DNA of 64,000 bases from NCBI GenBank assembly GCA_028023455.1, contig JAQFVV010000002.1:33117725-33181724 (forward strand). The letters are read 5' to 3'. The notes beneath the pieces were generated by a model. The model saw only the letters and a list, made by a program, of their open reading frames with translations. It was not told the origin of the DNA and searched no databases. How positions within the stretch are numbered: the first letter of the stretch is position 1; the number at the start of each line of letters is the position of its first letter. Shown piece by piece: positions 46,166 to 59,631 of this stretch. A program made the translations under genes and the position numbers. Source of the stretch: Epiperipatus broadwayi. Its lineage: Eukaryota > Onychophora > Udeonychophora > Euonychophora > Peripatidae.

Positions 46166-49100
46166 AGATGATGTAAATATAATATTCTACAACGTGAGAA
46201 TTAAGTTTACTGAAATAATTTTAACAATGAAATACAAGTTTATTCATAATAATAATAAAAAATTGAATTTAAGGTCTGTAGAATATAGCTATACACATAT
46301 CAATTAAGCCTTCTCATTTTGATTAATATACAATAAAAAAACATATCATCTTGTAACTTACATGATTAATATACAAAATTCAAGTGACTATTGTGGTTTA
46401 CCTATATGTTCCATTAGGTTTACTTAAAACCCATTCAGCACACAGGGATGTGGCTTGATATAAAATGAACGTTTGAATTGACATTTAATAATATAAAAAA
46501 AGATTTAAAATTTATACATAAGTATTTGACAAAGATTGATATATATACACATTTCTGAACATATTTGACTTGTTACAAAATAAATATTTTTAGTTATCAC
46601 TTTTAAATGATATAAAATATCGCAATGGTTTACATAAACACATATATATCCACCCAAATGTGTGTTTTATAATATTTATTAACATATTTAAATTGACAAA
46701 ATGATAAATGACAAATTTTTATATGTAATTAATTATGGATTTAACATATATGTTTGTGTACATAGGAATGTATGTACACTTTGGTGTTTATATCCTACAT
46801 TTTTTTAATATGTCAGACAATTATATTTTTCTTAGTTAATTCAATATTGAAAGTATATAAAATTCACACATGTGTATACAAAAAAAAAATTGCACTAAAA
46901 AAAATAATGAATATAAGAGGCCAGAAATCACAAATGGTATTACAATCATCTAAGATACATAAAGTAAACAAATGTGTCACATCCTGAGATGAAGACAACC
47001 TAAATTAAGGCAGCTAACTTCAGTGAATACTCTAAATTATCTTTTCTTGAGCTTGGAGTGATGGTTTGTTTAAAACCGAGAACTATTCATATACAATCAA
47101 TGACAACCTTAATAAAGCCTGTCTATGCAACCAGATTGAACACCATTTCAGGATTTAAAACAGGCAAAACTCTCCTCATGTAATGATCCATTCAGGATTT
47201 GTTAAATTACAGCTTTAGGATGTTGTTTATACTTTGAATGAGGTGAAAATGATGGGTTTAATTGAAATTAATAAATTGTAAGCATGGCCAGAGATTACTA
47301 TAATAAACTTTTAATTGCTTTATATAAAATTATTGCCGACTAAATTGTGGCATGATAAAGAGAATAACTCAATAATCTCTTGCCATGCCCGCTTATAAAC
47401 ATTTAACAAACAATTACTGACTGAAACATTTTCATTAGAGAGGAGATAAATAATACTAATGCTAGAGATTCATAATATTCTTTTAAAGTTCATACCTATT
47501 TCTTTCAGCAGTAAAAGCTCTAGTTCATTCTTTAGGTATTAGTATATTTCAATGGACCTTATCTGTTGAACCATAGCTATGGTAGCGGTCTAAGTTTTGA
47601 TCATCATTCAAAATTCATGAGGTATCTCCAGTGGTAGTTTATTCTTTGATTGATAGCTGATTTCTTTCTGAAGCTTTGGACATTTGAGGTTTATGCATAT
47701 ACAGTGTAAATGGTACTGGACACAATGTCCAAGATGTTTCTTTATTAGTTAATAAATACTTTTCTGAACTCAGTGATGGACTATGACTTGCACTCCACCA
47801 ATTGGTCAGAGTGATGCAAATGGCAGCTTCCTACTCCTGCATGGCATTGAAATCAAAATACATGAATAAACATATTAGCTGGGAAAGATAAGCTATATTA
47901 ATTAAAGCACACAACGGAGTAAAATCAGAATAAGAATAATAACAATAAACTTATGATCCCTATTTATATTTTTTTGGTAGGGCTTATCAGTAAAAATAGG
48001 ATCCATCGGTAGTTATTTAAATCCTTCGATCTATTGATTATAGATGTCTGTTCTCCATTTTGATCTAGTTTGATTTGCCCAATCATACCATTTACCATTT
48101 TCTATCTTTGAAAGGGATTAATCAAATAACCATCTAAATTACATCAGATATTTATCTCCTTAATTAATCTGTTTACAAGCATTTTAATTACTTTCTCTAA
48201 GAATTTCATTTCCACTTTGTAATTGTTAATAAAAAATACATTTTGCTTTAACATATTTTTAAAATAAATTTATTATTAATTATATTGGATATATTTATCT
48301 ATAAACATTACAAGCATAAATTATATTTATCTGTGCATATAAATTATACATCATAATCAAATTGTTTAAAACATTTATTTTTAAAATTCCTTCGAATTTT
48401 TTAAATTAGGGACATGAGATGCATATATAAATATTGTTTCATTATACATTATGTATATGGCAGTAAAGCAGGTAAATAAAGTATTATAAATTATATAAAA
48501 ACATACATATGAATTATATAAAATAAGTGCATATATCCAAATAGCTTTATACGTAAGTATTATATAAATGATGACTAACGGCAATATATATTAATTCTCT
48601 AATTAGTTTGTAAAATGAGCCATATATGGTAAAAAATATATATATAAATGTGATTACAGAAGCAAACTCAGGTTACACAATTTCTGTCTTTACTGAAACA
48701 ATAGGGCCAAAGAAATAAAAAACCCATGTGAAATCTTCAAATATCTTTTGCTGGGGATACATCTGGCAGTGCCCTTGCATGATGTGAAAAGTATGTAAAG
48801 ATCACTACAACTTTAGTTTACTTTGTATATACTTGATCTATTGTTTACATAATAATGTATTTGTTTTATTAAACTTAACACCTTTCTCAGTCTCATCCAC
48901 TTATTGGGCAGTACTTTGAAATTTTGACACTAAACCAGCTCGTGAATTCATGCCAGGGATATTAGTTTAGACCCCATCTATTGTCCCGAAGACTCACACC
49001 TAGACATAACAATAAGAAAAAACTGGTAATCAGCAGCAACATTCTTGAGGTGAATAATAAGAAAATAATTTCTTGAATGAATTATTATTTACTAGTCTTT

Positions 49101-49789
49101 AGAATAAGTACTTCTCTTTAGATGGAATTTTAATCTTCCCCATCAGTAAGATTTGAAACAATCCTTATATATAAATATATGAAATTTCTCCAATCTGTTG
49201 CCTTTGGCAGAGCATTTGCCTTAAATTTGATATTAGAGAATCTAAAAGTGCAAGTTTGACTTCTATGTGAATACTGTCATTGTGCATATCAGGTCAGCAA
49301 CACCTGAAGAAGAGTGGAGAATAATACTACACGAAACATTGTGTAATTACTAACCTGTGTTGTCTATTTGTGTCTTATTACTAACAAGTTGTTTATATTT
49401 GAGAAGTTTAAAATTTTCTATACATTCAACATTTACTAACAGATGATGGAAATACTCCAAAATATCACATGTACTGATAAAAACTTGCAAATACTGCAAT
49501 AGTTTGTAGTTACTGCTTCAGAAAATTTTCATTATATTAAATAACAGCATAACTGATTTATGAGATACTGCTAAATCCCATATAAAAAGCAATCATTTTA
49601 AACCATGTTAATATTGCTTTTAAGTAACTAAAACAAAAGTTTGATTAAGTGAAAAACTTTATCCGTAAATGCTAAAATAGAATGTATTCTAAATGTTTTG
49701 TTTTTTTCTACATAAATTAATAACTTCTGAATAAACACTAATATAATATTATTCAACTAAACGAACTTTTCTCACACAAGAAAGAGCAC
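46166..49789. other. AT-rich intergenic DNA, nothing recognised
   Basis: No exon, clear repeat pair or RNA gene was identified. AT tracts occur at about 46535 and 48640. Confidence 0.45.
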
Positions 49790-50227
49790 GCGGAAAACAT
49801 TTTAACCAAAGTTTATATCTATGTGATGTGATGTGATGTACTGTAGCTTCGCCTTAAACGAAGTCAAGAATCTATACATCATTAATACCAGCACGCCGTC
49901 TATTGGTAGGTCTACTCTTTACGCTTCTACATGGCGGTTTTATTTAAATCGAGGAGTCATTCAATCTCCTCGATTATACGATATTTTAATAAAACTAAAA
50001 AAAATTACATTTTTTTCGTCAGTTTAAAGAATAATAAAAGAAATTAAATTATTTAGAGTAAAGAAATAAAAAAAAATTCTACGTCAATTAAATTATTTAG
50101 CGTCTTGGCATAAATAGTTTTACCTCGGATTTTCTACCCTATAAAAATTTAGTAAGACGATTTGCATATTGGATAATGAATAAATTCTTTTCTAATGACT
50201 GTACATCACTTTGAGATTATTAGAAGT
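49790..50227 (+). promoter_or_regulatory. Putative promoter and 5' UTR of the gene starting at 50228
   Basis: The region holds an inverted CCAAT box (CTATTGGTAG, about 49898-49907), a GGCGGTTTT element (about 49931), a 7-bp-stem hairpin (CGAGGAG..CTCCTCG, about 49951-49973) and a short TGATG tandem (about 49823-49840). Assignment is from position and motif content only. Confidence 0.3.
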
Positions 50228-50622
50228 ATGGAATCTAAGTCAACTTCACAATGTAAGGATTTGAAGGAAGTAACACCTTCGCGTTCGATTCCTTTAGCTA
50301 AATCACGACTAAGATATGCTTCTTTATGGACTAAATCTCGGAGCTCGCCGAACGCAATTTGTCTTGATTCTCAAGTTTCCCAGGCAATAATTCTTCCTTC
50401 GAAATCTATTGCCACCTCGATTAAAGGACGTTATTCTAAACGTATTAGGCCTGAATATGAATCTCCTAAAAGTCAGTCTAGCAAACGAAATCCGTTAAAG
50501 GAAGCTAATCGATGTCGTACTGAATTTAAACAAGTTCCTGAAATAAGTTTTGCTGCTGTTAGTAGTAACCCTTCCCTAAAATTTGAAGGCAATAGTGCAC
50601 CATTGCAAAGGGTAAAAAACTC
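50228..50622 (+). CDS. First coding exon of an unrecognised basic Ser-rich protein
   Basis: An open frame with clearly less AT-biased codon use than its surroundings encodes about 131 residues rich in Ser, Lys and Arg (motifs TPSRSIPLAKSRLRYAS and KRIRPEYESPKSQSSKR). It is probably disordered. An earlier in-frame ATG at 50195 exists, but the ATG at 50228 has the better Kozak context (A at -3, G at +4). The frame ends at a strong donor, TC|GTAAGT, two bases into a codon. This phase fits exon 57345-57489, giving ..RVKNS|SQIKEEE.. on splicing. I do not recognise the family. A basic tail followed by a coiled coil occurs in spindle and microtubule proteins such as the kinesin-14 KIFC1 tail, but this is only a hypothesis. 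Confidence 0.6.
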
Positions 50623-50814
50623 GTAAGTAATAATCCATATTTCATTAAATAACTTTTACCAAAAAGTATATCGCAAATAAAAATTATTGCAAAATATTCA
50701 TTGTTTATTTTTGGTAAAATTAAAAGAAAATGAGGGTTTATAAGTTACTGCTTTTTGAGATTTTAAAAATTAATATTTTAATATAATTTTTCTAAAAAGA
50801 CATCTTTATTTAAT

Positions 50815-51040
50815 AGTCATTCACTCTACCCTATACAACTGATACATATGACCACATACATATGAAAAAGGTAAATAATGTCCAGTATATGTATTTCGTC
50901 CAGAACCAGCAATCATCAGTTGGTCCGGATCATCTCTCACACATGATGAGTGCTGCCTTAACATGAAATACTGTTATTGATCATTTATATTTTTTATAGT
51001 TGTTGTGTGGGAGCTTGAAATTCTGGGTTCAAATCCTCTA
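50815..51040. repeat. Two SINE-like copies in inverted arrangement
   Basis: The left part (50815-50945) is in minus orientation, with GACCAACTGATGATTGCTGG and ACGAAATACATATACTGG on that strand (CTGATGA intact, stem II poor). The right part (50935-51040) is in plus orientation, with ATGATGAGTGCTG, CATGAAATAC, GGGAGCTTGAAATTC and the B-box-like GGGTTCAAATCC. It lies just 3' of the first exon of the coiled-coil gene. Confidence 0.55.
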
Positions 51041-52854
51041 GTTTAAATATAAATACTATACTACTTGTATTTAAATATTAATGTTTAATCGTAATTAACA
51101 ATTGTGAATTATCGATTATTTTCTTTGTAATACTTTAGAATGTGAAGGATTCCACTCAACTTTTAAGAAATTTGACATGTAAAGCCAATATTATTTTGGC
51201 TAAGCCAAATCATTACAAACCATTGTACTCTTAATTGTGTGCTTTGGTGAAAGTTACCAAAAAAAGTTAGGAAACATTGTAGCCAAAGAAAGAATTTATT
51301 AGTTTTTTTTTTTACCCAACTTTTTATTATTTGCCTTGTAATGATGGTATGTTAGATGTGATAATATGACAGACTATTTCCATCATTAAATGTTGAATTT
51401 CTAGAAAATTTTCAACTTAATTTAAAATTTTCAAATACAAACAAATGTTAATAATAACATACAAATAAACAATACACAAATTACTAAATTACACAACATA
51501 TCGAATGGTATTCTTCATTCTTCAGGTATTGCTGGTCTGACGAGTGACAATATTAACATACGAGTCATACTCAACATTTATTCGTAGATGATGGAAATAG
51601 TCTAACATATCACATTTACTTTCTGTATTTTTTATATTATTCTTCATCACATCTATATTTTATTGTTTTTGTTTGTACAATCAGTGTAGTTGGTATTGCT
51701 GATCTCATTATGGACACCAGAAAATATGAATGATAGTATGCCTATTAAACTCAGTATATTACAGGATCCCTTTATTATTGCTTCTGTTCAATATGGATTA
51801 TGTTCATGTTGCTGATGTAATGTTTCATCATTCTTCTAAGATTTTGTAATTAAAACATGAAAGTGTATTAATGGAGTATAAAACTTAGTATCAATTTCAT
51901 TAGATTAGAAATATATTCAATTATACATAGATATGATACTTCAAATTCTTTTCCTTAATGACCTAGAAATAGGCAAATGAATGAATTGAGTTATAATGAA
52001 GAAATTAGGAAATTTATTTGATAATTTAGTGTTTTTGCATGAATGAATGGACGATACTAATACAAGAAAAAATCAAATGGCAGATGAGAAATGTTTGTTT
52101 GACTTCAGGATAATCAACCAAAAATTTTTGAGTCCTGAGAGCTTCAAATTTTCTAAATCACATAGTTAATCAATTTAGGTGATAAACTGTGGAGATGAAG
52201 ATGATCACTTTTTGCTTTACTTTATATCAAACAGTCAAAGAGATTAGAAAGAAAAATGTAAGGACATGAATGCTGGGGTTTTGGATATTGTTATGGTATC
52301 AGCAAAAACAAAGTTAATAAGGTAATGTTTGATTGACGATTTATGTTAATGGCACTTTAGTAGTAATTATTTGTTGGATTATTTCCATCATTTAATATTA
52401 TTACTGAATAGCTTTAGAAAAAAACAAACTTTTATTTAAACTTTTCAAGTATATCAACTGTTCGTATTTAGCATACAGTCTAGTATATAAGACATTTCAA
52501 ATAGTATTGTTCTCCCTTTTTCAAGTGGGCTGGCCTGAGCAGTGAATAGCATGGGAATTGAATGTAGACCTTTAGGTTTATGAATATTAAATTTAAAGTA
52601 ACCCTCAAACCAATTAATCTTTTCTGCCTAAGCGTCTCCTAATTTCTTCACTTTTTCTTAAGAGCAAGGTTAATTGGTGGTTTCCAGACATTAGGTATTG
52701 TTGCACTAGGTTGGCTTAAGGAGATTATTTGCCATTATCATGTGAATAGCTTTTTTGAATATCTTATTTGTATTTTTCCCTCGCTATTCAATATTTTTGT
52801 ATTTTCCTAATTGAACATACATGGTTTGCTGCTTTATATATATATTCATTTTCT
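51041..52854. other. Presumed intron DNA, nothing recognised
   Basis: It lies between the first exon of the coiled-coil gene and the Penelope-like element. No coding or repeat signal was recognised. Confidence 0.4.
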
Positions 52855-53960
52855 CTTTAGAATCATCAGTTTGTGCTCTTTCAATTGCTTTTCAGTGGGA
52901 CAACTTGTCTCACCAATATACATCTTTCCATATTCATATGGTATTTTATAGATGAAATTTTTGTTTTTCAGCATTTCAAGTTTAGGCTTTGTAGTTTTTG
53001 GAAAGCTGTTGTGATGTTATACTGATTGCAGATTTTCCTTAATTTGTCTGCTATTTCTGCTATATATGAATATACTATAGTACCAATAATTATTATTTTT
53101 TGTATATATTTCTTTTTGTTGTCTGTCTAAGATATTGTTAATGATAGCTGATGGATAATCATTCTTTATGAGAGTATGTTTTATGTAAATTTTTTTTTTT
53201 TCCAAATCACTGGTTTTTGAATAATTTTTCTTTGTTCTGTTCCATTATTATAGTATAACTCTATGTTCTATATCTGTTGTGATTGGATGAATATGTTAAG
53301 TATTTTCCTACGAGCATAGGTTTTCTGTAAACTAATTTTGATTTTGCCATGAGGGAATCTTGTCACAGTAATATCTAAGAATGCCAGTTTTTGTTCTTGT
53401 TTTGAATCTATTGTGAATTTTAATTGAAGAGGGATTGTTGATGTGTGTCCAGAGCATATGTAAATAGCACTTATCATCGACATAGCAAAGCCAAACTTTA
53501 AATAAGTCTAGTGTACTCTTTGTGGCTGTTGTTTCAACTTTTTTCCTGTAAATACTGCTAATCAGGAGTGATAAGAATGAGCTGATACCTATACTTTGAT
53601 TTTGTTGGAAGAATTGTTGTATTGAAAGTATATTATGTAGAATGTTATTAGTTCTATTGTGCTATCAACAGAAAGTGTTGTTTTGGGTTGGAAGCTATTA
53701 CTATCATTTAATCTTTTCCTTACGATAGATACTACATTTGTGAATAAAGTTTCCACATCAAAACTTATCAATGTGCCAGTTCTTTCAATTTTTATGTACT
53801 TGATTAATTCTATAAAATGCATAGAATCCTTGACAAAGAATCGTGTCTTGTATGCCAAAGAACTAAGAACTTTGAGAAGAAATCTTGATAAGTTTTGGCA
53901 AGGTGAATTTCTAGAACCAACAATAAGTCTCAATAAAAATCTTGTGCCAATTTTTTTTTT
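52855..53960 (-). mobile_element. Penelope-like element: reverse transcriptase plus GIY-YIG endonuclease, degraded
   Basis: Minus-strand frames give, in order: an RT N-terminal block (RLIVGSRNSPCQNLSRFL at about 53930), a SFDVETLFTNV motif, the catalytic YVDD inside WLCYVDDKCYL (about 53485-53460), a later KLAFLDITVTRFPHGKI block, and a C-terminal GIY-YIG-type segment IYKIPYEYGKMYIGE (about 52950-52905). RT followed by GIY-YIG is diagnostic of endonuclease-plus PLEs. Stops and frameshifts interrupt the frame, so it is a pseudocopy. It lies in the presumed intron of the 50.2-57.5 kb gene. Confidence 0.85.
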
Positions 53961-54022
53961 AATTAAAGAGTAAAAATAAGGATTTTTGAAATGAATTTAA
54001 ACATCAGTAGACTCCAAATATA

Positions 54023-54112
54023 GATGATGAAATATGGTTGCAATTACTGGACTACTTGACAGATATATTTCTGATTTTAAATGAAGTTAATACATCTCTT
54101 CAAGGACTTAAA
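54023..54112 (+). mobile_element. hAT transposase fragment (ZBED/FAM200-like)
   Basis: The plus-strand frame reads DDEIWLQLLDYLTDIFLILN then EVNTSLQGLK. The pattern LxxLxDIFxxLNxxNxSLQG is typical of hAT-family transposases and their domesticated ZBED/FAM200 relatives. The fragment is followed by a possible donor (GTATGT), then a stop. Only this block was recognised. Confidence 0.5.
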
Positions 54113-54589
54113 GTATGTATTTAACATTAGATATATGAGTTTCATATATATATAGTGTTGTTAGTGTCATACCTGGCAAGTTTTCTTGTTGAAACAATAG
54201 AAATATTAATTGTATCAACAGTGGTAATAAAGCCAGAGTTAGTTTTATGATATCTAAGTATTGAAAATCTAATTTTTTTAAATTTTGATATATAGAATGT
54301 GAAAACTATAAAAATTCTTCAAGACTGAATATAGGACAATGCTGATGGCTAAGAAATTGTCAAGATTTAAATTCAATATAGTCAAGATAGATGACTGCAA
54401 GTTTTTTTGGTAGGACAAATCAACCAGTGAAAGGAGAATGCATGGTATTGGATTTACTGGAAAGTCTAATTTAGCATCCTCTATTTTTAGAATCCCTTAT
54501 TGCATCAATGAACGATTGATGATGTTAAAACTTGGGCTTGTGCAATGGTACTAATGATCATTTTATTAGTCCATATGCTCCAATCTTAG

Positions 54590-56900
54590 ATTTAGAGAAT
54601 ACAGCGAAAAAAAGCTTCTATTTTTTGCTGGATAGCTTATTACAGCAATACCATTTTTTAAAAAAAGAAATTTTTTTGTAATTGGAGACTTTAATGCATA
54701 TAGTGTTACAAATGGTAGGCTTTGATTGATAGTTGTAGGAAATAAAGATATTGGTGCTATAAACTCAGTTTGTTCTTATTGAATGTTTACACAACACATG
54801 AATTGACTATCACAAGTACTTGGTTTAGGCAGAAAAATTGTTACAAAAATACGTAGATGTTTCACCCTCATAACCATGACACTTAATTGATTACATTATA
54901 GTTATGAGTCGGAATACAAAAGAAGAATACGAACATGTGCAGATTGTTGAATGGATTATACATTAGTATATTCCAAGTTTAAAATGATAGATCATATTCA
55001 CAAAGAATTAGATGTTTAAATAGTCAAAATAAGAGTCATAGATCACATGACCCAATTCTCTTAAACTTGTAAGCTATAAACAATGAGTATTGCCAATTGC
55101 TCAACAAGCTTTGTGATAAGTGCTTAGCCAGAGAAATTATTTAAAATATCTGTCAGGAAATCCCCCAAACCTCTAACTATGGTTTGGGTAGCTTCAGACC
55201 CTAGATCTAAAATACCAATCCAAAGCCAGCATTTATCTAACAGTTATCTATTGAGTGGAAAATCTGAAAATATTTCAGACACCTACATGTCTTCAAACCC
55301 AGCTATCCAACTCAAATAGCTATATGGAGCTGAGATAAATTCTATTAATTCTTAAATATCGGTACTAAAATTGCTAATTTGGACTTTCGGGATGGTTATA
55401 TTACTAAGGCATGGAATTTTCTTAGAGAGTAGTTATAGATTTAAATAAGTCTACTTGCAGGTTCATCGGTATTTCTGACAGAGATATTATTTGTGATTTA
55501 ATTAAAAGGACAATGTGCGGCATTTTTTGCTTGTCTGAATAATAAATATGGAGCTTCACAATAAATATAGAAAATTAAAAACAAAAGTTCAATGATTGAC
55601 GAAAAGATTTAAAAATGATTGATAAATTAAAGCTGCAAAGGAGATATAATGTCTTTAGATCTTTTTTTAATGCATTGAAAGCAATATATGGACTTGGGAA
55701 AATTTGTATTACAATCCTATAAATCAAAAATGGCACTTTCTGATATAATATCAATGACATTTTGAATAAGTGTTAGGAGTATTTTAATTACCTTTTGAAT
55801 AATGATGTAAGAATTGAGATGTTGACCCTATCTTCATTTTATCTACTCATTTAAATTTGAACAAGATATCCAGCTTTAATGAAATCAATACATCTCTTTG
55901 TAAAAAAAAAAATGGATAGATTGTAGGCCCTGATGAAATAGCTGGAGAAGTTTTAAAACATAATGGTAATATGTTAGTTTCAATTTTAGAAATTTATGAA
56001 CTCATGAAATTGTACCGTCTCATTTTAAAGACGATTCTATTGTTCCAATTTTTTAAAATAAAGGGAATATGCAAAATTGCAATTATTATATCATTATTAT
56101 CCATTAAGTACTTTAAGGATTTTGTTGAATAGATTATTTCTGATCATAGAAAAAAAGTCACAGATAAAATGATTACCAGAGACTCGATGTGGTTTTAGAG
56201 AAACAAGAAACAAATGAAGAAAAAAAATCAAACCAAAGTGATTTATACGTTGATTTTTATTGATTTGGTCAAAGCAAATGGCCCAGTTAATTTAATAAAT
56301 CTGACATTATCTGAAATTAGTTGGATTACACCAAAATTTATTTGATAATATATAAATAATTATCAGAGACTCAATATTGTTTTACGGAATCAAAAAGCAT
56401 ATGTATATGATTTGTATTGCCAGGCAAATGAAAAAAAAGATCAGAAACACGAGTGTTTTTTATATTTTTTTTATTGATTTGATTAAGACAAGTGATTCAA
56501 TTAATTGAATATATCTGTGACATTGTTTGAAATTAGTTGATTGTTCACCAATGTTTATTTTGTTATACAGTTTCCGACGGAATGAAAGGAAGTATTATTG
56601 TGATGAATGGAAAATTTGAGATAGGATTAAATAAGGATACGTACTTGCTTTAATATTTTTGATTCTTATGTCTTCGACTTTTGGAATTGTTTATAGTTGC
56701 CTTAATGACTCAGATACCAAAATGTGGTACAGCTTTGATGGTGAAATTTTTAATTCGAATCTCCACAATTAATAAACCAAACTGAATAAACCTTTACTTC
56801 ACCAATGTTCGTATCTTTTTGGATTTTGAATTTATACTATGCTGATGATTTTGCTTTTTGCCAGCTCAAAAGATGATCTATAAACTGTACTTAATGTTTT
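54590..56900 (+). mobile_element. Degraded LINE (endonuclease and reverse transcriptase remnants)
   Basis: In order on the plus strand: FFVIGDFNAYSVTNG (54671 on, AP-endonuclease GDFNA motif), GPDEIAGEVLKHNG (about 55928, RT motif), LPETRCGFRETRN (about 56170), FIDLVKANGPVN (about 56258, the FxDxxKAFD motif), a partly duplicated copy of the last two blocks (about 56365-56500), and YADDFAF (about 56838, catalytic site). Stops and shifts are frequent. It sits in the presumed intron of the coiled-coil gene. Confidence 0.7.
55020..55215 (-). repeat. Second copy of the 16787-17060 repeat family
   Basis: Read on the minus strand, it contains AAACCATAG, GAGGTTTGGGGGA, CCTGACAGATATTTTAAA and further blocks that align with 16830-17010. 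The ribozyme core segment before AAACC is deleted, so only the 3' half of the fold remains. Confidence 0.55.
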
Positions 56901-56949
56901 GAATGCAACCTATAAAAGTCTTTGGCTTTAAACTTTCTCGTTTGTTATG

Positions 56950-57130
56950 ATGGATGAGTAATTAGTATGTGAGTGTTAGATATTGTATCAGTTTTCAATA
57001 TCATATTATAATTGTATATTGGTGATTATTTATCTTTTCAATGTGCGTGATCAGGTGGGTCAGCAATATGAGATGGCATGGAGGGCTGACGGTCGTGTGA
57101 AAGTCTGAGTTTGAATCTTTTCTATATTAC
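56950..57130 (+). repeat. Degraded SINE-like copy
   Basis: Blocks GTATATTGGTGATTATTTATC, GATGGCATGGAGGGCTGAC and GAAAGTCTGAGTTTGAATC match the hammerhead, A-box and B-box parts of the 15.87-kb element with many changes. No usable ribozyme core remains. Confidence 0.45.
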
Positions 57131-57344
57131 ATTATATACATGGAGGTGTGTAAGCCTGTACAGTGTATTAAATTATAATTGTATTTATACAAGTTAAATT
57201 TCTACCAATAAATTTGCTATAAAATATTAAAGAATATATGTATTATTTTTTACATGGATGAAAAAATTCATTAATGTGAATTATTAGTAAAAGAATGCAA
57301 AAAATTTTACATCGTTATTTTCTTAAATATATGAATTTTACTAG

Positions 57345-57489
57345 ATCACAAATCAAAGAAGAAGAAAAACCCAAACAGACTGAACAGAAAACAGATAGTG
57401 ATACATTAAGGCAAGAAAAATTAGAAGGTCAACTTAATGAATATTATCACAAAATAGATGAGCTTCAGGACAGTTTGCAGGGTTTTAAA
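57345..57489 (+). CDS. Coiled-coil exon, probably of the same gene as 50228-50622
   Basis: The exon lies between TTTTACTAG (acceptor) and AAA|GTAAGT (donor) and encodes 48 residues plus one base. The peptide is highly charged (SQIKEEEKPKQTEQKTDSD) and then a heptad-like helix (LEGQLNEYYHKIDELQDSL), typical of the start of a coiled coil. It enters with the third base of a codon, exactly complementing the two-base overhang of the exon at 50228, and it ends in phase 0. Further exons must lie beyond the donor; none was recognised up to 64000, so the gene probably continues outside the window. Confidence 0.55.
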
Positions 57490-59509
57490 GTAAGTTTATT
57501 TCTTATTTTATATTTTACTGATATTTTTATCAATTAATTTGAAAGTCCACAGGTTATAGCCAAGACCTTTTACAATGATTGAGAAAAATTTAGATAATAT
57601 TACAATAGTATATACGATGTGATTCTGGATTCTTAGCATTATTTTATTTTGACCAAGTAAACTGAACATATAATAATAATTCATCACTCTTCTTTTATTG
57701 TAAATATATATTTATATATCGACATGTATTTAATATATGTATACCTTTTTGTCAGTATTTTTAGAGATATTTAAGTGTGCATATGTTTATAGTACTAATA
57801 AATAATAAAAATCATATACAACAGTTATATAAATATATTTCTAATAAATACATATTAAAAGCCTTTTTCAACATATGGTTTTGTACCCTTTTTAAATGGT
57901 AAGCATCTGTTTTAATGTTAACCAATTATTGCACATTGAACACCATCTAGTGTTTTATAATGAAAATAAAATAACTATAATAAAATAAAACCAATAAAAT
58001 AAAATAAAAACTTCATATAGAGATCCAATATAACTTCAAAGAATTGACTCTATATCATAACAATATACAGAATTGGTTAACGTTAAAATAGTTGCCTAAC
58101 ATTGGAAAAGGGCATGAAACAATATGCTGAAAAAGACTTTATAGTGTAATTATTATTGATATATATATTGTAGTGATGAGCTACAACCTGCCACACAATC
58201 CAATTATTTAAGACACTCTACCAATTGGAGCCTCATAACATATTTGCTTAACCAATAAATTGCCAAGCAAATTGTCATAGTAATTTTTTTTTCTTTCCAA
58301 CATATACATGTGTATAAACATCTTTTCATTTCTAAAGAAGTAATAAAAGCCATTAAATTACTAGGGAGAAACAGATAGGTATATTAACACTGGAATAAAA
58401 CGTATTATATGTTAATAATTGGGGATGACTATGAAAAAAAAAAACAAACTTACACATAAACTTAAAAAAAATAAATAAATAAAAACAATGACTGAATTAA
58501 AATGTAAACACATAGAAACCATTTATGGAAATGAAATTTAAAATATTTATAAATTATTATTTTTTATTTATAATCCCATTTATTTATATTAGTCAGTTAA
58601 ACAATAGGAAATGTCAAGGTTAAAATGCTTAAAATAACTTCACGTGACATACAACGCAGTATTAATTGTTATAATTGTCTTCTGCATTCGAAGATAGAAC
58701 ATTATTATTTTTTTCTGCTTAAAAAAATAAATTTGAATACAAAATGGATGTGAATGTTCGAATTTAAATATATAAATATTTTTTTTAAATATTAATCAAA
58801 ATGATCAAAACCTGAAATTTCAAAGCAATCGTTTGAAAGGAAAGAAATAATTTGAAAGTAAGAAGATTTAAATTATTTGCTGATTAGACAAATTTTAGTT
58901 AAATTTACGCGTTGCAGTAATATTCAATAAATAATTGTTTTGATATATAATAATATCGTCATTGAAATCTTGAGAAGCAAATGAATCAATAAATATATAT
59001 TATTTTTATATCATGATTGCTTGCTGAAAAGTTTGTACCATGGGGTAATAGTACGTCATCAATAAAGCCATGAAAGTTTAAAGATTTTATCTGCCCATTT
59101 AGGAGAAATTTGAAAACCATCTTTGCTTTAAATAAAATGTCTAAACAAATCCAAGACAGGATAATTGGAGAACATTATTATTTTTTGACTCAGACAAGAA
59201 ACTTCTATTCTTCGTGGGAGCAAAACCTCATCTCCATTCCTAGGAATTTATTTAGCAAATGAGCAATTTCCAGCAGACTTATCGAACTTTAATTAACATA
59301 ATGGGATAAGAATTGTGATTTTTGTTTTATTATTTTGTCTATTGTAAATTTTATGTATTATTTTCGTTTCTACAAATGGAAGGTAATGTGTATAATTTTA
59401 GAGAAACTGTATGAGAGTAATAAGGGGGGAAAATTAGATTTATATTTTTTATCATTAATTGCATAAGAATAAAAAAATTAATAGTTCTGACTGATTTTTG
59501 ACAACATAT
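57490..59509. other. AT-rich DNA after the coiled-coil exon
   Basis: Probably intron of the same gene; no further exon with convincing splice sites was recognised. Confidence 0.4.
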
Positions 59510-59631
59510 GGGAAATTAAGAGTTCAAAATACAGCAAAACTCTCCATATAGTAGTGCCATCTTGTGCTAACAAGAGCAATCAATGGATGCCAGAAGGCTT
59601 GTGCATAAAATCCCTATCTAGTGCCTACTCA

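Noticed and set aside
49270-49345. Hammerhead-like string CTGAAGA..ACGAAAC
   Set aside because: Core differs from CTGATGA, stem II is weak and no valid cleavage triplet with stem I could be placed.
56838-56860. YADD as part of the coiled-coil gene
   Set aside because: It is the catalytic motif of the decayed LINE, in order after its other motifs, with stops on both sides.
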